Source: Amycolatopsis roodepoortensis
Lineage (GTDB): Bacteria > Actinomycetota > Actinomycetes > Mycobacteriales > Pseudonocardiaceae
Direction: 5' to 3'
NCBI RefSeq assembly: GCF_014873915.1
Contig: NZ_JADBEJ010000001.1
Location: 1-64,000 of the forward strand
Length of the DNA stretch: 64,000 nucleotides
Position 1 is the first letter of the stretch, and each line of letters starts with the position of its first letter. The notes under the pieces are model-generated. The model was not told the DNA's origin. It did no database searches and saw only the letters and a program-made list of their open reading frames with translations. This document shows, piece by piece, positions 45,248 through 55,608 of the stretch. Made by a program: the position numbers and the translations under genes.

Positions 45248-46107
45248 CAGGGCACCGGCCGGTACAGCGTGACACTGAACGAGGTGGTGACGTCCATCGG
45301 CGCGGTGATCGCGTCGAGGCGTTCACGGCGGCCGTCACGGTGCAGGTGGTGCGCGCTCGGCCCCATCTCGACCACCTGGCGGATCTGGGCCGGCGCCAGC
45401 GTCACCTCTTGGGTGACCTCGTGTCGCTCCACCCGGGTGAAGCGGTCGCCGAGCGTGTCCTCCAGCCGCGCGTCCTTGCCGCTGTCGACGGAGATCACCA
45501 GGTCGCCCAGTTCCCTGAGGTGTCCAGGGTTCGGCGTCGCGACTACCAGCAGCCCGTCCGCGGTCAGGACGCGGTGGAACTGCGGGGCGTTGCGGGGCGC
45601 GAAGACGTTGAGGATCAGCGAAGCGCTCGAATCCGCCACCGGCCAGGGTTCCCACAGATTCCACACGGCCGCGCCCGCGCGCGCGTGCGCGCGAGCGGCC
45701 CGGCGCAGGGCGACGGCGGAGACGTCGAGCGCGAGTCCGTACGCGGCGGGGACGGCGTCGAGCACATGCGCGAGGTAGTACCCCGTGCCCGCCCCGGCGT
45801 CGATGACCATCCCATTCTCGACGTGATCCGAAGCCACCTTCGCGAGGGCGTCGGCGAGGGGCAGATAAGCACCCGAAGAAAGGAGGTCGACGCGGGCCGC
45901 GACCATCGGCGCGGTGTCCGCCGTGCCGGCGGGGATGCGCGCATGCAGAAGATTGACGTAACCCTGCTTCGCTACGTCGAACGAGTGGCCCCGGTCGCAA
46001 CGCACCGTGCGCTCGGTTAGCCCGACCGGGTCACCGCAGACCGAACACCGCAAGGACCGGACGATCGCCGGTGGCAGGGGGTCATGGCCGGAAACACGCG
46101 CGTTCAT
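45247..46107 (-). CDS. RlmA/TlrB-type 23S rRNA methyltransferase
   Basis: The 286-residue protein has the N-terminal zinc site (LRCSVCGDPVGL, VRCDRGHSFDVAKQGYVNLL), which defines RlmA(I)/(II) and TlrB 23S rRNA guanine-N1 methyltransferases, and the AdoMet-binding motif VIDAGAGTGYYLAHVL. ATG 46107 fits the family start. In streptomycetes TlrB gives macrolide resistance; housekeeping RlmA also exists, and which one this is cannot be told by eye. It leads the fhuF-like gene. Confidence 0.85.
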   Translation of the reverse strand: MNARVSGHDPLPPAIVRSLRCSVCGDPVGLTERTVRCDRGHSFDVAKQGYVNLLHARIPAGTADTAPMVAARVDLLSSGAYLPLADALAKVASDHVENGMVIDAGAGTGYYLAHVLDAVPAAYGLALDVSAVALRRAARAHARAGAAVWNLWEPWPVADSSASLILNVFAPRNAPQFHRVLTADGLLVVATPNPGHLRELGDLVISVDSGKDARLEDTLGDRFTRVERHEVTQEVTLAPAQIRQVVEMGPSAHHLHRDGRRERLDAITAPMDVTTSFSVTLYRPVP

Positions 46108-46171
46108 GGGCCTATTCGACCACGAGGTTTCGCAACCGGACAGAACGCACCAGGTCAGCGGAAACCTGGCC

Positions 46172-46208
46172 GTAACAACGCCGTACCGACAGTTCACGCG
46201 GGTGAAAC
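46172..46208 (+). promoter_or_regulatory. Predicted GlnR box before amtB
   Basis: GTAAC-N6-GTACC-N5-TTCAC-N6-GAAAC follows the actinomycete GlnR consensus of alternating GTnAC and GaAAC elements at about 11-base steps. It lies about 75 bases before the amtB start, as expected for nitrogen-controlled activation of amtB-glnK-glnD. Confidence 0.7.
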
Positions 46209-46282
46209 CTGAATCGCCGCCCGAGGAAACACCGCGGTCCAAAGATTCCTGCGCAGTACACCCCAGGCACGGGAGGAAGATT

Positions 46283-48012
<1,730 letters not shown>

Positions 48013-48021
48013 GCGTCACGG

Positions 48022-50337
48022 ATGGCCGACGGGGGTGAACTGGTCAAGGCCACCGAGCGGTTGCTCGAGGGCAGGCACGGAAGGCTGGGGGCGTCCGCGT
48101 TGCGGGCGGCCCTGGTCGACCTCTACGAATTCTGGTTGGGCAAGGGCGCTGCGGCGGCCGGCGTCGACACCGCTGAACCCGGTGTCGCGCTGGCCGCCGT
48201 CGGCGGCCTGGGGCGCAGCGAGCTGGTGCCCTTCTCCGACCTCGATCTTTTGTTGTTGCACAACGGGAACTCGCGGGTAGGCGAGATCGCCGACGCGATC
48301 TGGTACCCGTTGTGGGACGCCAAGATCGGCCTCGATCATTCGGTACGCACGCCGGGTGAGGCGCTGAAGGTGGCGTCCGAGGATCTGCGGACCGCGATGG
48401 GGCTGCTCGACATCCGCCATATCGCCGGGGACGCCGAGATCACCGCCAGGCTGGCGGCCGCGGCACGGGACCAGTGGCGGCGGACCGCCAGGAAGCGGAT
48501 GGACGAACTGTCGGACGCGGTGCGTCAGCGCTGGGCTCGCAGTGGTGAGATCGCGCAGTCCGCCGAGCCGGATCTCAAGCACGGCCGGGGCGGGCTTCGC
48601 GATTTCGCCGTCCTGGAAGCGCTTGCGGCGGCACAGCTGACGGCGAGACCCGGCGAGGAACTGCTGGCGGCGAAGAGTCTGCTGCTCGACGTCCGGACCG
48701 AACTGCGCCGGGAACTCCGCCGGGAGCGGGACATCCTCAGCGCGCCGGAGGCCGAGACGGTCGCGGGCGAGCTCGGGTTCGGCGACCGGTTCACCTTGGC
48801 GCGCAAGCTTTCCGGTGTCGGCCGGACGATCGCGTACGCGGTGGACGTGGCACTCCGGTCCACTGTGGAGCCGCCGAAGGCGCGGTTCGGGCGGCGGCCG
48901 GCGCGGACGCCACTCGACGAAGGTGTCGTCCTGCACGGGAACGAGGTCGCCCTGGCGCGGGACGCGGTGCCCGCCAAGGATCCGGCCCTGCTGCTGCGGG
49001 TGGCCGCGGCGTCGGCGCGGATCCGGAAACCCATCGCGCACGGGACCCTGCGATCACTCGCCGAAACCGCGCCGGAACTGCGTGCGCCCTGGCCCGCCGA
49101 CGCCCTCAAGGCGCTGGTGGAACTGCTCGGCGCGGGCGAGGGACTCGTCGACGCCGTGGAGGCGCTGGACCGTACCGGCCTGTGGGCGCGTCTGTTCCCC
49201 GAATGGGGCGCGGTGCGGGATCTCCCGCCGAGGTCGCCGGTGCATTCCTGGACCGTCGACCGGCATCTCGTGCGGGCCGCGGTCGAGGCGTCGAAGCTGA
49301 CGACCACCGTTTCACGGCCGGATCTGCTGCTGATCGGCGCGCTGCTGCACGACATCGGCAAGGGCCGCGACGCGGACCATTCCGAACTCGGCGCGAAGAT
49401 CAGCGCGCAGGTGGCGGCCCGGCTCGGGCTGCCGGAGGCGGACGCGGCGCTGGTGTCGGCGATGGTCCGGCATCACCTGCTGCTGCCGCATACCGCGACG
49501 CGGCGGGACATCAGCGATCCCGCCACGATCCAGCGGGTGACGAAGACGCTCGACGAGAACCTCGTCCTGCTGGAACTGCTGCACGCCCTGACGACGGCCG
49601 ATTCGCTGGCCACCGGGCCGGGCGTGTGGACCGACTGGAAGGCTCGCCTGCTCGCCGAACTCGTGTCCGGTTGCGAAGAAGCGTTGCACGGCAAGGGTTT
49701 CGTGCCGCCGGAGCCGATGGGGGCCGAACAGCGTGAGCTCGTCGCCGAAGCGGTCGCGTCCGGTCGTGGCGAAGTGCGCATCACCGCCGCGGGCAAGGTC
49801 GTGACCGTGGTGCTGGCGGTCCCGGCCCGCGCGGAACTGCTGGCTCCCGCGGCCGGCGTGCTCGCGCTGAACTCGCTCGAGGTCCACGCGGCGGTGCTGC
49901 GCGGGCACGACGGGGGACGGGCGGGAGTCTTCACGGCGTCTCCGAAGTTCGGCTCGCTGCCCGACGTCACCCTGTTGCGTGAGCAGTTCGCGCGAGCGGT
50001 GGCCGGGACGCTGCCGCTCACCCAGCGGCTCGCGGCGAAGGAACGGGACTACGGCGGAGGGGAGACGCCGTCGGCGGGAGCGAAGGTGATCTGGTTCGAC
50101 GACGAGACCAGCGGGCACGACACGGTCGTGGTCGAACTACGGGCCGCGAACCGGATCGGACTGCTGTACCGGGTCGCGGGCGCGCTGCGCCGATGCGAAG
50201 CCGAGGTGCGCTGGGCGAAGGTGGCCACGCTCGGTGGCGCCGTCGTCGACTCGTTCGCCGTCGCGCCGCGGGCGGGCCGCGTCGACCAGGAGTGGCGGTC
50301 GAAGATCGAAGCCGCGCTGCTGGCGGCAGCTTCCTGA
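48022..50337 (+). CDS. glnD: PII nucleotidyltransferase GlnD
   Basis: The 771-residue protein has the nucleotidyltransferase domain (GGLGRSELVPFSDLDLLLLH, with the catalytic GRS...D.D), the PII-UTase helical domain including DLKHGRGGLRDFAVLEAL, an HD domain (LLHDIGKGRDADHSELG) for PII demodification, and C-terminal ACT domains (VVELRAANRIGLLYRVAGAL). Slightly short for the family, as usual in actinomycetes. It adenylylates GlnK in these bacteria. It is the third gene of the nitrogen operon. Confidence 0.95.
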   Translation: MADGGELVKATERLLEGRHGRLGASALRAALVDLYEFWLGKGAAAAGVDTAEPGVALAAVGGLGRSELVPFSDLDLLLLHNGNSRVGEIADAIWYPLWDAKIGLDHSVRTPGEALKVASEDLRTAMGLLDIRHIAGDAEITARLAAAARDQWRRTARKRMDELSDAVRQRWARSGEIAQSAEPDLKHGRGGLRDFAVLEALAAAQLTARPGEELLAAKSLLLDVRTELRRELRRERDILSAPEAETVAGELGFGDRFTLARKLSGVGRTIAYAVDVALRSTVEPPKARFGRRPARTPLDEGVVLHGNEVALARDAVPAKDPALLLRVAAASARIRKPIAHGTLRSLAETAPELRAPWPADALKALVELLGAGEGLVDAVEALDRTGLWARLFPEWGAVRDLPPRSPVHSWTVDRHLVRAAVEASKLTTTVSRPDLLLIGALLHDIGKGRDADHSELGAKISAQVAARLGLPEADAALVSAMVRHHLLLPHTATRRDISDPATIQRVTKTLDENLVLLELLHALTTADSLATGPGVWTDWKARLLAELVSGCEEALHGKGFVPPEPMGAEQRELVAEAVASGRGEVRITAAGKVVTVVLAVPARAELLAPAAGVLALNSLEVHAAVLRGHDGGRAGVFTASPKFGSLPDVTLLREQFARAVAGTLPLTQRLAAKERDYGGGETPSAGAKVIWFDDETSGHDTVVVELRAANRIGLLYRVAGALRRCEAEVRWAKVATLGGAVVDSFAVAPRAGRVDQEWRSKIEAALLAAAS

Positions 50338-50381
50338 CTCCGTTGATCGTTTGAACCCACGGCCGCCGGGTAGCCAGTGGC

Positions 50382-51224
50382 ATGCCGGACCCCACCCTGC
50401 TCGCGTTGGGGTCCGCGCTGTCCTACGGGTTGGTCGACTTCGCGGGCGGCCTGCTCGCGCGGAGGGCGGCCGCCGTCGCCGTCGCGTTCGCGGGGCAGGC
50501 GGCCGGTTTCGTCTTCATGCTCGGCACGGCTTCCCTGCTGACGCCTGCCCTTCCGGCCCTCCCGGACCTCGGGTGGGGTGCGGCTTCCGGGGTGGGCACG
50601 GGCATCGGCATGGTCTTCCTGTTCCGGGCGATGGCCGGTGGCGCGTTGAGCATCGTGGTGCCGGTCAGCGCGGTGGGGAGTGTGACACTGCCGGTGATCG
50701 CCGGGGTGGCGTTACTCGGCGAACGTCCCTCGGCGACGGCCTGGTCCGGAATCGGGCTGGCGATCTGCGCGCTGTGGGCGGTGTCGCGTTCCGGCCGCGG
50801 CGAGGAGCCGGGGGCGACGTCCGCCACTCGTGTCGCGCTCATCGCGAGCGTGGGTTTCGCCGTCCAGTACCTCGCCCTCGCTCAGGCGGCACCGCAAGCC
50901 GGTCTCTGGCCGTTGGTGGCGAGCAGGCTCGCCGCCACGCTGACGATCCTGCCCATGGCACTGCCCTCGGGACGCGGTTTGCGCCTTCCTCCACGCCTGG
51001 CGGTACTTTCCGCGCTGAACGGGTGTTTCGCCGCGCTTTCGCTGATGCTCTACCTGTTCGCCACCCGGGAAGGACTGACCTCGATCGCCGTCGTCCTCGC
51101 GTCGTTCTACCCCGTCGTGCCGGTGGTGCTCGGCATCGTGGCACTGCGTGAACGGCCGTCCCGGATCCAGGCCGCCGGGCTGGCCGGAGCGGCGGCCGCG
51201 GTGGTCCTGCTCGGCTACGGCTGA
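50382..51224 (+). CDS. EamA/DMT-family transporter
   Basis: The 280-residue protein has ten hydrophobic helices in two EamA repeats (GSALSYGLVDFAGGLLARRA; FAVQYLALAQAAPQAGLWPL). The late VLASFYPVVPVVLGIVALRE is the typical repeat end. It probably exports a metabolite or amino acid. It follows glnD after 44 bases but is not a usual member of that operon. Confidence 0.85.
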   Translation: MPDPTLLALGSALSYGLVDFAGGLLARRAAAVAVAFAGQAAGFVFMLGTASLLTPALPALPDLGWGAASGVGTGIGMVFLFRAMAGGALSIVVPVSAVGSVTLPVIAGVALLGERPSATAWSGIGLAICALWAVSRSGRGEEPGATSATRVALIASVGFAVQYLALAQAAPQAGLWPLVASRLAATLTILPMALPSGRGLRLPPRLAVLSALNGCFAALSLMLYLFATREGLTSIAVVLASFYPVVPVVLGIVALRERPSRIQAAGLAGAAAAVVLLGYG

Positions 51225-51316
51225 CCCGGGACCGGGGTGTCGCGCGAATCGCGGAGGGTAGCGGTGGCAGGATGTGCGCGGTCGAGACCCGAAGGAGCCG
51301 GAGGGGCGGTGAGCAC

Positions 51317-51709
51317 GTGCTCGACCACGAGCAGGACTCGCCCGGACCGCAGCGGATCACGCTTCCGCCGACGGTCGTGGCCTCCCATCTCCGTGCGTGC
51401 GCGGACGACCTCGCCGTCTCCCTCACCGCGTCCGGCCCCGCCGCGACCGTGCCCGAACTGCTGAAGGTGGTCCGGCACCTCGTCGCGGGGCAGCAGGCGC
51501 TGGCCATCGCGCTCGAAGGCATGGCCGGGCGGGTCGAAGGCGGCGGTGACGGCGCGCTGGCCACCGCCCCGATGGTCGACGTCGAGGTGGTCGCCGAAGT
51601 GCTCCGTGCGGCGGCCACCGCTGTCGACTGTTCGGCGGAGGCACTCGCCGAATCCCGCCCGTCATTCGAATGTGTGAGCGAATCGGTCGCCCCTGACACC
51701 CGTTTGTAG
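51317..51709 (+). CDS. Hypothetical helical protein
   Basis: The 130-residue protein from GTG 51317 is mainly helical (TVVASHLRACADDLAVSLTA, ELLKVVRHLVAGQQALAIAL, VEVVAEVLRAAATAVDCSAE). A start at 51272 is also possible. I do not recognise it. It lies between the DMT transporter and ku, 50 bases before ku, and is probably transcribed with it. Confidence 0.5.
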   Translation: MLDHEQDSPGPQRITLPPTVVASHLRACADDLAVSLTASGPAATVPELLKVVRHLVAGQQALAIALEGMAGRVEGGGDGALATAPMVDVEVVAEVLRAAATAVDCSAEALAESRPSFECVSESVAPDTRL

Positions 51710-51759
51710 CTGTCCCGCCCCTTCGGCGCGTGGATACGCTGACCAGGCGGAGGTGGGCC

Positions 51760-52608
51760 ATGCGAGCGGTGTGGAAAGGCACGATCGGATTCGGGACCTA
51801 CGCCATTCCGGTGAAGGCGTACAGCGCGATCGAAGAGCACAACGTCCCCCTCCACCAGGTGCACGAGCCCGACGGCGGCCGGGTGCGGGTGAAGTGGGTC
51901 TGCGAGGTCGACGGCGCCGAGGTGCCCGCGGCCGAGATCGCCAAGGGATATCCCGTCCCCAACGGCGACGTCGTCCTGCTGACCTCCGGGGATTTCGCGT
52001 CGCTGCTCCCGCCGACCACCCAGTCGATGGACGTCGTCGGCTTCACCCCGGCCGAGCAGGTCGACCCCATGTACTTCGCGCGCAGCTACTTCCTCGAGCC
52101 GGAGCCTGCCGGCACCAAGCCGTACGTGCTGTTGAGCGAGGCGCTGCAGCAGTCCGGGCGGATCGCGATCGTGAAGGTGACCCTGCGGCAGCGCGAAACA
52201 CTGGGCGCGCTGCGCGTGCGGGACCAGGTGATCCTGCTCGAGACGATGCTGTGGCCCGACGAGATCCGGCGGCCCGACTTCCCGTTCCTGCACGAGGACG
52301 TCGACCTGCGCCGCGGGGAACTGCGGAACGCGGTCTCGCTGATCGAGGACCTCACCCGGGATTTCGACCCCGGCCGGTACACCGATCACTACCGCGAGGC
52401 GCTCGAAGCGCTCATCCAGGCCAAACTGGACGGCGACGACGTCCTGCGGCCGACCGCCGCCGAACAGACCGAAGGAGTCACGCGGCTGCTGGCGGCATTG
52501 CAGCAGGGCCCGGTCGAGAAAGCCCAGGAAGCGGCCGACAAGGCGCGCGAGGCAAGGACGCGGGCGAAGCGGACGGCGTCGTCGGGGTCGTCGGCCAAGA
52601 CCAGTTGA
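51760..52608 (+). CDS. ku: Ku protein for non-homologous end joining
   Basis: The 282-residue bacterial Ku forms a homodimeric ring around DNA ends and recruits LigD. Family segments are AVWKGTIGFGTYAIPVKAYS, HQVHEPDGGRVRVKWVCEVD, DPMYFARSYFLEPEPAGTKP and RRPDFPFLHEDVDLRRGEL. The C-terminal tail is lysine/alanine rich, as in actinobacterial Ku. No ligD is adjacent in this window. RBS AGGTGGG precedes ATG 51760. The stop codon lies inside a perfect 16-base palindrome. Confidence 0.95.
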   Translation: MRAVWKGTIGFGTYAIPVKAYSAIEEHNVPLHQVHEPDGGRVRVKWVCEVDGAEVPAAEIAKGYPVPNGDVVLLTSGDFASLLPPTTQSMDVVGFTPAEQVDPMYFARSYFLEPEPAGTKPYVLLSEALQQSGRIAIVKVTLRQRETLGALRVRDQVILLETMLWPDEIRRPDFPFLHEDVDLRRGELRNAVSLIEDLTRDFDPGRYTDHYREALEALIQAKLDGDDVLRPTAAEQTEGVTRLLAALQQGPVEKAQEAADKAREARTRAKRTASSGSSAKTS

Positions 52609-52621
52609 GTAGATCTACTCA
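52606..52621. promoter_or_regulatory. Perfect 16-base palindrome at the ku stop codon
   Basis: TGAGTAGATCTACTCA starts at the ku stop codon. A palindrome this perfect at a gene end may be an operator for something downstream, or chance. No T-run follows, so it is not a classical terminator. Confidence 0.4.
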
Positions 52622-52765
52622 GGGGGAGTTGGGGGTCTTCACGCTGCCGTGACCCCAGGGTGACCGGGCAAGCTTATGTCATCGCGCGGAGAGAGCGCGG
52701 GCAGCGAATCGCCTGGTACTGGGGGTCCGGCGATACCGAGTCCCGCGAAACTCGCCAAGTGTGCT

Positions 52766-52844
52766 TACGGTCGGCTCGCGGGGAGGCGAGCCTTCCGTAG
52801 GGGCTCCGGTACCGGTCTGCGAGGGGCGACCGGTCCCGGAGCCC
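52766..52844. terminator. Two hairpins after the NlpC/P60 gene
   Basis: Hairpin A pairs 52801-52816 with 52829-52844 (16-base arms with a mismatch; TGTTTT follows on the plus strand). Hairpin B has GGCTCGC (52773-52779) paired to GCGAGCC (52786-52792), with outer TACGG/CCGTA arms. They lie just past the end of the minus-strand poly-glutamate-type operon. The stretch 52622-52765 between ku and hairpin B shows nothing else I can name. Confidence 0.6.
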
Positions 52845-52861
52845 TGTTTTCGCGGCCCGTC

Positions 52862-53866
52862 TCAAAGTCGTTTGGCCGCGCGGAACGCCTTGGCGTAAGT
52901 ACCTTCGCCGTCGATCAGCGACACACCACCGGCGTCGCCGAACGTCGGCCCGTTGGCGACCTTGCGGCTGGACAGCACCCGCCGCTTCCCGTCGTTGTCG
53001 ATGCCGAGGTAGATCCCGGTATGCGATACCCGCGGCCCGAGATGGGGCTCCAGATTGAAGAAGAGAACGTCACCGGGCTGCAGTGCCGAGTAATCCGTCG
53101 CCTGTTTCCCGGTATCCGCGACCACGGGCGTTCCCGGCCCGAGTTCGGACATCGCCCAGGCACGCCTTGGCAGCCCCGGCCCCTTCGTGTTGGTGCCGAG
53201 CAGCGGGTAGCCCGCGCGGTAGCCGTAGACCATCCGCACGAAACCGGAGCAGTCGAGCGAACCGAAGCGGGCGGGCTCGGCCTTCTCGTGCTTGTCGGGG
53301 AAATCCCAGTCGACGCCGAGGAAATCGTAGAAGTCCGACTTCTCGAGCCGTCCTTCGGCACTGTCGGGGCCGAAGGAGGCGTCGCCCGCGATCCGGAGCT
53401 TCTTGGCCTTCTGGGCCGCCGAGCCGTCGGTGTACTGCAACGCGATGGCGAGAAGGTCCGGCGAGGTGTCACTGACGGCCTTGGACAACCAGTCGCGTGC
53501 CCACGGTTCCTTCTCCGCGCCCTCCTTCCAGGCCTGCGGCGCGAACCGGATCCAGGCAGACGAGGTGATCGTGGCCTCGGTGAACTTCGGCTCGGTGAAG
53601 GTCCGGCTCCGGCCGGTCAGCATGACCGTGCGCGAGCCGTCGGTGAACGACGCCAGCTGGGTGCCGGCGGAGTCCCGGACGATCGTCCTCGCCGGGGCGG
53701 CGAGCCGTTCGTACGAATACCCGCCCACCGCCGCCGCGCCCGGCGTCGCCGCGGAGGCGGACATGGCGGTGATGTCCTGGTTCTCCTGCTTCGCGACGTA
53801 GAACGCGGCCGTGCCGGACACCCCGATCACCGCGACCAGGACACCGATCCGGATTGCCTTGCGCAT
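52862..53866 (-). CDS. NlpC/P60 hydrolase, membrane-anchored or secreted
   Basis: The 334-residue protein has an N-terminal hydrophobic helix (AIRIGVLVAVIGVSGTAAFY) serving as signal or anchor. A middle domain follows, and then the NlpC/P60 catalytic domain with Cys in SLDCSGFVRMVYGYR, PGDVLFFNLEP and the His in SHTGIYLGIDND. NlpC/P60 enzymes cut D-Glu-containing peptide bonds; Bacillus PgdS of this fold cuts poly-gamma-glutamate. Its position 78 bases after pgsC makes a poly-glutamate hydrolase plausible, but a cell-wall endopeptidase is the default. Start may also be the ATG one codon earlier. Confidence 0.85.
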   Translation of the reverse strand: MRKAIRIGVLVAVIGVSGTAAFYVAKQENQDITAMSASAATPGAAAVGGYSYERLAAPARTIVRDSAGTQLASFTDGSRTVMLTGRSRTFTEPKFTEATITSSAWIRFAPQAWKEGAEKEPWARDWLSKAVSDTSPDLLAIALQYTDGSAAQKAKKLRIAGDASFGPDSAEGRLEKSDFYDFLGVDWDFPDKHEKAEPARFGSLDCSGFVRMVYGYRAGYPLLGTNTKGPGLPRRAWAMSELGPGTPVVADTGKQATDYSALQPGDVLFFNLEPHLGPRVSHTGIYLGIDNDGKRRVLSSRKVANGPTFGDAGGVSLIDGEGTYAKAFRAAKRL

Positions 53867-53944
53867 CACCGAGACCTCAGCTTCTGTTGGTGTGGAAAGG
53901 GCGCCCTGCCACCGAGGTACACCTTCAGCTCCGCCACCAAGACC

Positions 53945-54427
53945 TCACAACGTGGGGACCAGCCCGACCAGCACTCCGCTGATCAGGATCGCGTAACTGG
54001 CGAGACTGACCCCCGCGGTGGCGAAGACGGTCGCCGCCGGAGGCTGCCGGACCAGTTGGTAGGCCACCAGGCCGGGCACCACGAAACCGAGGGTCTGGTG
54101 GACGAACAGTAGCGGGAAGTCGGCTTGGAGGACGAGCAGCAAGGTCGTCTGCAACACGACCCCGAGCAGCACCACCGCGGCGAACAACCGCTTGCCGTAG
54201 AGGATCACCACGCGTTGCAGCACCTTCGTGCCCGCGTACGTCAGCGCGGTCATCAGCACGATGATCGCCGCTCGCCGGAAGTCCTCGACGATGGTCAAGG
54301 CGATCCAGCCGGGCGTGATCATGCCGCCGGGGGACAGGTTCGTCGTCAGGTAGCAGACCAAAGACAGCAGCAGCCCGATGGCGAGCCCGATGGTGGCGAC
54401 CTCGGCGGAGAGGGAGGTGGTGAGCAT
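53945..54427 (-). CDS. pgsC: Poly-gamma-glutamate synthesis protein PgsC/CapC
   Basis: The 160-residue membrane protein has about five helices. The family pattern is seen in TIGLAIGLLLSLVCYLTTNL, SPGGMITPGWIALTI and LQADFPLLFVHQTLGFVVPG. PgsC and PgsB form the amide-ligase complex that makes and exports poly-gamma-glutamate. Start at ATG 54427 overlaps the pgsB stop by one base. Length is close to Bacillus PgsC (149). Confidence 0.88.
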   Translation of the reverse strand: MLTTSLSAEVATIGLAIGLLLSLVCYLTTNLSPGGMITPGWIALTIVEDFRRAAIIVLMTALTYAGTKVLQRVVILYGKRLFAAVVLLGVVLQTTLLLVLQADFPLLFVHQTLGFVVPGLVAYQLVRQPPAATVFATAGVSLASYAILISGVLVGLVPTL

Positions 54428-55608
54428 CAGGAGGCGACCGTTTCCAGTTTGGCGAGTTCGTCGATGAGCAGTTCGCCCTGTCCGTGGATGTTGCCGATGG
54501 CGACGAGTGACGCCTGCCGGTCGATGCCGCCGATGATCCCGCGCAGCAGCTCTTCGGGACGCCGTGAGCCGCCGAGGTCGAGGACGCGGTCGTGCCACTC
54601 GTGGGGGATCGCGGTCCGGGCGCTGCGGGTCGGGTCGCCGATCAGCACCACGCGCTCCGGGGCGATACGGGGGATCAACGCGCCCATCTGGCCGTTGCGT
54701 TCGACCCGGTCGGGGCGGCAGTTGATGATCACGTGCAGCGGATCGGCGATCGCGCCCTGGCTGCGGAGCTGGTCGATGTTCATCAACGTCGATTCGGGGT
54801 CGTTCGCGGCGAAGACGTTCGCGAACCGCAGCCTGCGCCGCCCCGCGCGATAGTGGTGGACCTGGAGGACACCGGGGTCCGGCGGTGCGGCCCACATGCC
54901 TTCGAGCGCCAGCCCCCGGTTGACCTTGAGCAGATCCGCCACGGCCAGCGCGATCGCCACGTTCTCCTTGAAGGTGATCCAGCTGAACCCGCGCATCTCC
55001 TCGTCGGTGACCGATTCGGGGTCGACGGCGATCAGACGGCAGTTCCGCTTGTCCGCCTCTTCCTGGAGGATCGCGAGCCGGTCCTTCTCCGCGGTGAGGC
55101 AGATCCCGCCGACCGGCATCGAGCGGCTCAGCGAGCGGGCCACGTCGTCCAGTGTCGGGCCCATCTCGGCGAGATGATCCTCCCGGACGTTGCAAAGGAC
55201 GCCGATGGTGGAGCGGATCAGCTTGCTCTGGTTGATCTCCTGCAGGTCCGGCATCACCGCCATGCATTCGATCACCAGCGCGTCCGGCCGGTAGGCGGCG
55301 GCACGGCGGACGATGCCGATCTGCTCGACGACGTTGGCTATGCCGAACTTGCGGTAAACCGGTTCTTCGCTGCCGTCGGGGTGGATGAACCGGGCCGCGG
55401 TGCCGGTGGTCTTCGCGGCCGTCACCAGGCCGCCGCCGCGCAGCGCGCCCGCGCAGAGACGGGTGATCGACGATTTGCCGCGGATGCCGTTGACCAGTAC
55501 CCGCGTCGGGATGCTGTGCAGGTTGCGGTAGTGGTTGCGTTGCTCGAAGATCCCGGCGGCCAGCATCGCCACCGACGCGGTGAGCAGCACGAAGTAGAGA
55601 AACGTCAC
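54427..55608 (-). CDS. pgsB: Poly-gamma-glutamate synthase PgsB/CapB
   Basis: The 393-residue protein has the same length as Bacillus PgsB. It starts with a membrane helix (MTFLYFVLLTASVAMLAAGI). The Mur-ligase-like ATPase core has VNGIRGKSSITRL (P-loop with GKS), the GTAARFIHPDGSEEPVYRK region, ALVIECMAVMPDLQEINQSK and NVREDHLAEMG. It is an ATP-grasp-independent amide ligase that adds glutamate to the growing chain. It is coupled to pgsC downstream and to the large membrane protein upstream (four-base overlap). Confidence 0.92.
   Translation of the reverse strand: MTFLYFVLLTASVAMLAAGIFEQRNHYRNLHSIPTRVLVNGIRGKSSITRLCAGALRGGGLVTAAKTTGTAARFIHPDGSEEPVYRKFGIANVVEQIGIVRRAAAYRPDALVIECMAVMPDLQEINQSKLIRSTIGVLCNVREDHLAEMGPTLDDVARSLSRSMPVGGICLTAEKDRLAILQEEADKRNCRLIAVDPESVTDEEMRGFSWITFKENVAIALAVADLLKVNRGLALEGMWAAPPDPGVLQVHHYRAGRRRLRFANVFAANDPESTLMNIDQLRSQGAIADPLHVIINCRPDRVERNGQMGALIPRIAPERVVLIGDPTRSARTAIPHEWHDRVLDLGGSRRPEELLRGIIGGIDRQASLVAIGNIHGQGELLIDELAKLETVAS

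Noticed and set aside
52616..52860. Possible c-di-AMP riboswitch near the NlpC/P60 gene
   Set aside because: Such riboswitches precede NlpC/P60 or rpf genes, but this region is downstream of the minus-strand gene, and no plus-strand gene follows. I could not match the conserved core either.
52676..52860. Plus-strand open frame after ku
   Set aside because: It crosses two strong hairpins and then runs antisense to the NlpC/P60 gene. No ribosome site or domain supports it.
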